Positions 6,920 through 8,725 of a DNA stretch of 8,725 nt are shown here, piece after piece. Below the pieces are notes generated by a model, which worked only from the letters and a program-made list of their open reading frames with translations, made no database searches and was not told the origin of the DNA. The translations under genes and the position numbers were made by a program. Origin of the DNA: Fimiplasma intestinipullorum (GTDB taxonomy: Bacteria > Bacillota_I > Bacilli_A > Erysipelotrichales > Coprobacillaceae); NCBI GenBank assembly GCA_018715065.1, contig DVMJ01000063.1, forward strand, positions 1 to 8,725, read 5' to 3'. The stretch's first letter is position 1, and every line of letters starts with the position of its first letter.

Positions 6920-6940
6920 GTGCTTAGCGGCACCTTTTTT
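6917..6940 (+). terminator. Intrinsic terminator of the ktr operon
   Basis: A 7-base stem (AAGGTGC at 6917-6923, GCACCTT at 6930-6936), extendable by one T-G pair, closes a short loop. It is followed directly by T's to 6940. It lies four bases after the ktrA stop codon. Confidence 0.85.
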
Positions 6941-6962
6941 GCTTGGAACAAAGGAGGAACTT

Positions 6963-7532
6963 ATGGGAAAATGGATAGGGTCAGGTTTTTTTGCCTGGCT
7001 TTTTTGTCGTCGCGGCTTGCGCGTTGCTGATCAGCAAAGAGGTAGACTTTCGTTCTATGGACTGGGATGGCTGATATGTTTTTTGTTTCTTTCCTCTCCA
7101 AATTATCTGCAAGCAGATCCCTTTAAAAAAGCGGGTTTGCTTGGCTGGCTAGGTCTATTGATTTCAGCAGGCATCTCGGATTATTTGACCTGTTCGCTGA
7201 GTTTGCTGGATGAATGTCTGGTCGCTCTCTATTTAGGCGCCTATTATTTATGGAAGATACCGGAGCGCTTGTTATTTGGAATGGGTCTTTGCTCTTCGAT
7301 TGGGATCGTTTCCTGGATGCTAGGGAAATGGAAGCACCAACAGGTCTTTGGAGAAGGGGACTATTTGATTATCTTGTGTAACTTTTTGGTCTTGGACGCC
7401 CTTTCTGCATTAACCAGTCTATGGCTAGCCAGTCTTTCAGGCATGATCGTGATGTTGATGAAGCACTGCAGCCGTTTGCCTTTTGTGCCTTTTTTGGCCT
7501 TGTCAGCGATTTTGGTTTTTTTGTTTAGCTAG
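6963..7532 (+). CDS. Minimal A24-family prepilin peptidase (ComC/TadV-like)
   Basis: This 189-residue membrane protein probably cleaves leader peptides of type IV pilin-like proteins such as ComG pseudopilins. Both expected catalytic aspartates of the A24 family are visible: D73 in AGISDYLTCS and D133 in the GEGD motif (130-133), 60 residues apart as expected. The C-terminal LPFVPFLALSAI (172-183) matches the family's closing helix, usually PFGPFLA. About six hydrophobic segments are seen from residue 34 on. The N-terminus is a short stretch (GSGFFAWLFCRRG) without the zinc-binding cysteine pairs of the full-length enzyme's methyltransferase domain. The start is ATG at 6963 with AAGGAGG five bases upstream. 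The same frame is open further left to 6747, but that part overlaps ktrA and is out-of-frame noise. The next gene is DprA-like, which supports a competence role. Confidence 0.82.
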   Translation: MGKWIGSGFFAWLFCRRGLRVADQQRGRLSFYGLGWLICFLFLSSPNYLQADPFKKAGLLGWLGLLISAGISDYLTCSLSLLDECLVALYLGAYYLWKIPERLLFGMGLCSSIGIVSWMLGKWKHQQVFGEGDYLIILCNFLVLDALSALTSLWLASLSGMIVMLMKHCSRLPFVPFLALSAILVFLFS

Positions 7533-7558
7533 ACAGTGTGCCTTTTTTTCGTTATAAT
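7530..7558 (+). promoter_or_regulatory. Sigma-A promoter of the DprA-like gene
   Basis: TAGACA (7530-7535), 17 bases, then a perfect TATAAT (7553-7558). The -35 begins at the TAG stop codon of the prepilin peptidase gene. The start would be near 7565, giving a leader of about 22 bases. There is no terminator hairpin between the genes, so read-through from upstream is also possible. Confidence 0.75.
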
Positions 7559-7573
7559 ATCTTTATTAACGAT

Positions 7574-7578
7574 AGGAG
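7574..7578 (+). promoter_or_regulatory. Ribosome binding site supporting a TTG start
   Basis: AGGAG lies nine bases before TTG at 7588. No ATG or GTG in frame has a suitable site nearby; the in-frame GTG at 7597 is 18 bases away. A TTG start suggests modest translation. Confidence 0.55.
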
Positions 7579-7587
7579 TGGGTTGGG

Positions 7588-8601
7588 TTGAATAATGTGT
7601 CATTAACATTGGATAGTCTGGTATTGTTTTGCCTGCATGGAGATCTCGTGAAAGATGATCTGACAAGTCTTTCTATGAATCAATGGAACGAGTTGGAGTT
7701 TAAACTCAAGCATTCCTCATTTAAAAAGCCTTCTGGCCTGCTGGATATTGAAGGACATGACTTAGAAAGTGAACTTGCTTTATCATCACAAGATGTGGAA
7801 AGGGTCAAACTGCTGCTGGGACGGATGCCACAGGTTCTGCTGATGCTGTCACAGCTTGAGAAACAGGGAATCTCCGTGATCACCAAGTACGAGAGCCATT
7901 ATCCTCGCACATTCTTTCATCGCTTAAAAAAGAATGCCCCATTGATCCTTTACTATTGTGGTGATTTTCATTTGTTGGAGGATGATTGCATCTCCATTAC
8001 CGGACCATTGAATGCCTCACGGACGATGCTGATGAATACTCGCCAGGTAGTGGATAAGCTGATCGATGAGGGGTATACACTGATGACCAGCGGGCATAAG
8101 GGATGTGAGAAGACCAGCCTGTCTCATCAATTGCGGATGGGGGGCAATGTCGTCCTTTTTGCCGCCGATGGTTTAAAAGATAAACGCATTGAGTATCTGC
8201 GCTATATCAAGAATCGGCGGTTGTTGATTATTTCTCATCGTTTTCCTGATAGTCCGTATGATATCGTTGAATCAATCATTCGCAACAGCTATATCTATGC
8301 CTTATGCACAACGACCTTCATCATGCATTCGGAGATCAATACAGGTTCGCTCTGGTTTAGTGCCATGCAAAATTTAAAATATCGCTGGTCCAAGATCCTG
8401 GCAATAGTGGATGATGAATTTTATGGCAATGCCAAGCTGGTAGAAGCAGGTGCAATTCCAGTGACCATGGAAAAGATCAATAGTGATGTCATGATCAATG
8501 ATCTGATTGAAGTAACCAAAACAGAAATGACATTGCGTCAGGAAATAGAACAGCTATCGATATTTGACTTCATCAATTGTAATGAGGAGAGATCAGAATG
8601 A
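7588..8601 (+). CDS. Divergent DprA/Smf-family protein
   Basis: This 337-residue protein aligns by eye with the DprA order of motifs. YPRTFFHRLKKNAPLILYYCGD (105-126) matches the YPxxL...PxxLYxxG lead-in. ISITGPLNAS (135-144) stands where the family has VAIVGSRxAS. TSGHKGCEKTSLSHQL (167-182) replaces SGxAxGIDxxAH. GGNVVLFAADGL (185-196) matches the GGxTIAVLxxGxD strand. RNSYIYALC (232-240) replaces RNRIIAGLS. EINTGSLWFSAMQNLK (249-264) matches ExxxxSGSLxTAxxA. GNAKLVEAGAIPV (280-292) closes the fold. DprA proteins bind incoming single-stranded DNA and load RecA during transformation; several residues of the conserved pocket (GSR, GID, RNR) are changed here, so activity may be altered or lost. 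There is no obvious winged-helix tail. It starts with TTG, has its own promoter, and overlaps the next gene by four bases. Other relatives of this fold act in phage defence, an alternative role. Confidence 0.8.
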   Translation: MNNVSLTLDSLVLFCLHGDLVKDDLTSLSMNQWNELEFKLKHSSFKKPSGLLDIEGHDLESELALSSQDVERVKLLLGRMPQVLLMLSQLEKQGISVITKYESHYPRTFFHRLKKNAPLILYYCGDFHLLEDDCISITGPLNASRTMLMNTRQVVDKLIDEGYTLMTSGHKGCEKTSLSHQLRMGGNVVLFAADGLKDKRIEYLRYIKNRRLLIISHRFPDSPYDIVESIIRNSYIYALCTTTFIMHSEINTGSLWFSAMQNLKYRWSKILAIVDDEFYGNAKLVEAGAIPVTMEKINSDVMINDLIEVTKTEMTLRQEIEQLSIFDFINCNEERSE

Positions 8602-8725
8602 ATACTTTCAAACGCTTCTATCGGGAAGCTCCGGTGACGGCCGGACTTATTTTCATCATTGTCATTGTTTACTTATACACGACCCTGCGTTTTGGGCCGG
8701 ATATGACGGCCATCCAGGCCTTGGA
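8598..8725 (+). CDS. Membrane protein start, probable rhomboid-family intramembrane protease (partial)
   Basis: Only 42 codons are in the window. ATG at 8598 overlaps the stop of the DprA-like gene as ATGA, with GAGGAGA (8584-8590) upstream, so the two are translationally coupled. The N-terminus is short and basic (KRFYRE), then APVTAGLIFIIVIVYLYTT (11-29), a single transmembrane helix. The APVT lead into a first helix is typical of bacterial rhomboid proteases, but the catalytic GxSG serine and histidine lie beyond the edge. Any small membrane protein remains possible. Confidence 0.5.
   Translation, partial: MNTFKRFYREAPVTAGLIFIIVIVYLYTTLRFGPDMTAIQAL

Noticed and set aside
6747..6962. Leftward extension of the prepilin peptidase frame
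   Set aside because: It overlaps ktrA in another frame and crosses the terminator; the ATG at 6963 has an ideal ribosome binding site.

Overview
The window looks like a chromosomal segment of a low-to-mid GC Firmicute. AGGAGG-type ribosome binding sites precede nearly every gene, promoters are TATAAT-type sigma-A sites, terminators are hairpins with T tracts, and a Ktr-type potassium system and a ComC/DprA-like pair are present. I suspect an Erysipelotrichia-like gut lineage, but that is an impression from protein style, not something proven here. There is no insertion sequence, CRISPR array, rRNA, tRNA or clear prophage gene.

Layout. Positions 1-3397 are on the minus strand and hold, in transcription order: a YebC/TACO1-family translation factor (2654-3397) with its own promoter and terminator; a small XRE-type regulator (2119-2442) with its own terminator; an unrecognised 144-residue acidic protein (1613-2047); and the first 525 residues of a SWIM zinc-finger protein of the bacterial SNF2-helicase type (1-1577), which runs off the left edge. 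The 222-base gap 3398-3619 is a divergent promoter region. From 3620 onward everything is on the plus strand: an HI0933/BaiN-like FAD oxidoreductase (3620-4801), the KtrB potassium channel subunit (4844-6214) and its KtrA RCK regulator (6233-6913), ending in a terminator. Then come a minimal A24 prepilin peptidase (6963-7532), a strongly divergent DprA/Smf-family protein (7588-8601), and the start of a membrane protein, probably a rhomboid protease (8598 to the edge), whose start codon overlaps the previous stop as ATGA.

How the genes work together. ktrB and ktrA form a complete potassium uptake module, probably co-transcribed with the flavoprotein. The prepilin peptidase and DprA-like protein point to a remnant or lineage-specific form of natural transformation: the peptidase would mature ComG-type pseudopilins and a DprA would load RecA on incoming single strands. 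The DprA-like protein has lost several family signature residues, so a changed role is possible. The most striking regulatory feature is at 6891-6940. A good promoter (TTGATC, 17 bases, TATAAG) has its -10 box inside the left arm of the ktr terminator, so a transcript starting there would begin in the hairpin loop and escape termination. I found no clear-cut new multi-gene system. The best candidates for something undescribed are the DprA-like gene with its coupled membrane gene, and the 144-residue partner of the SNF2-type protein.
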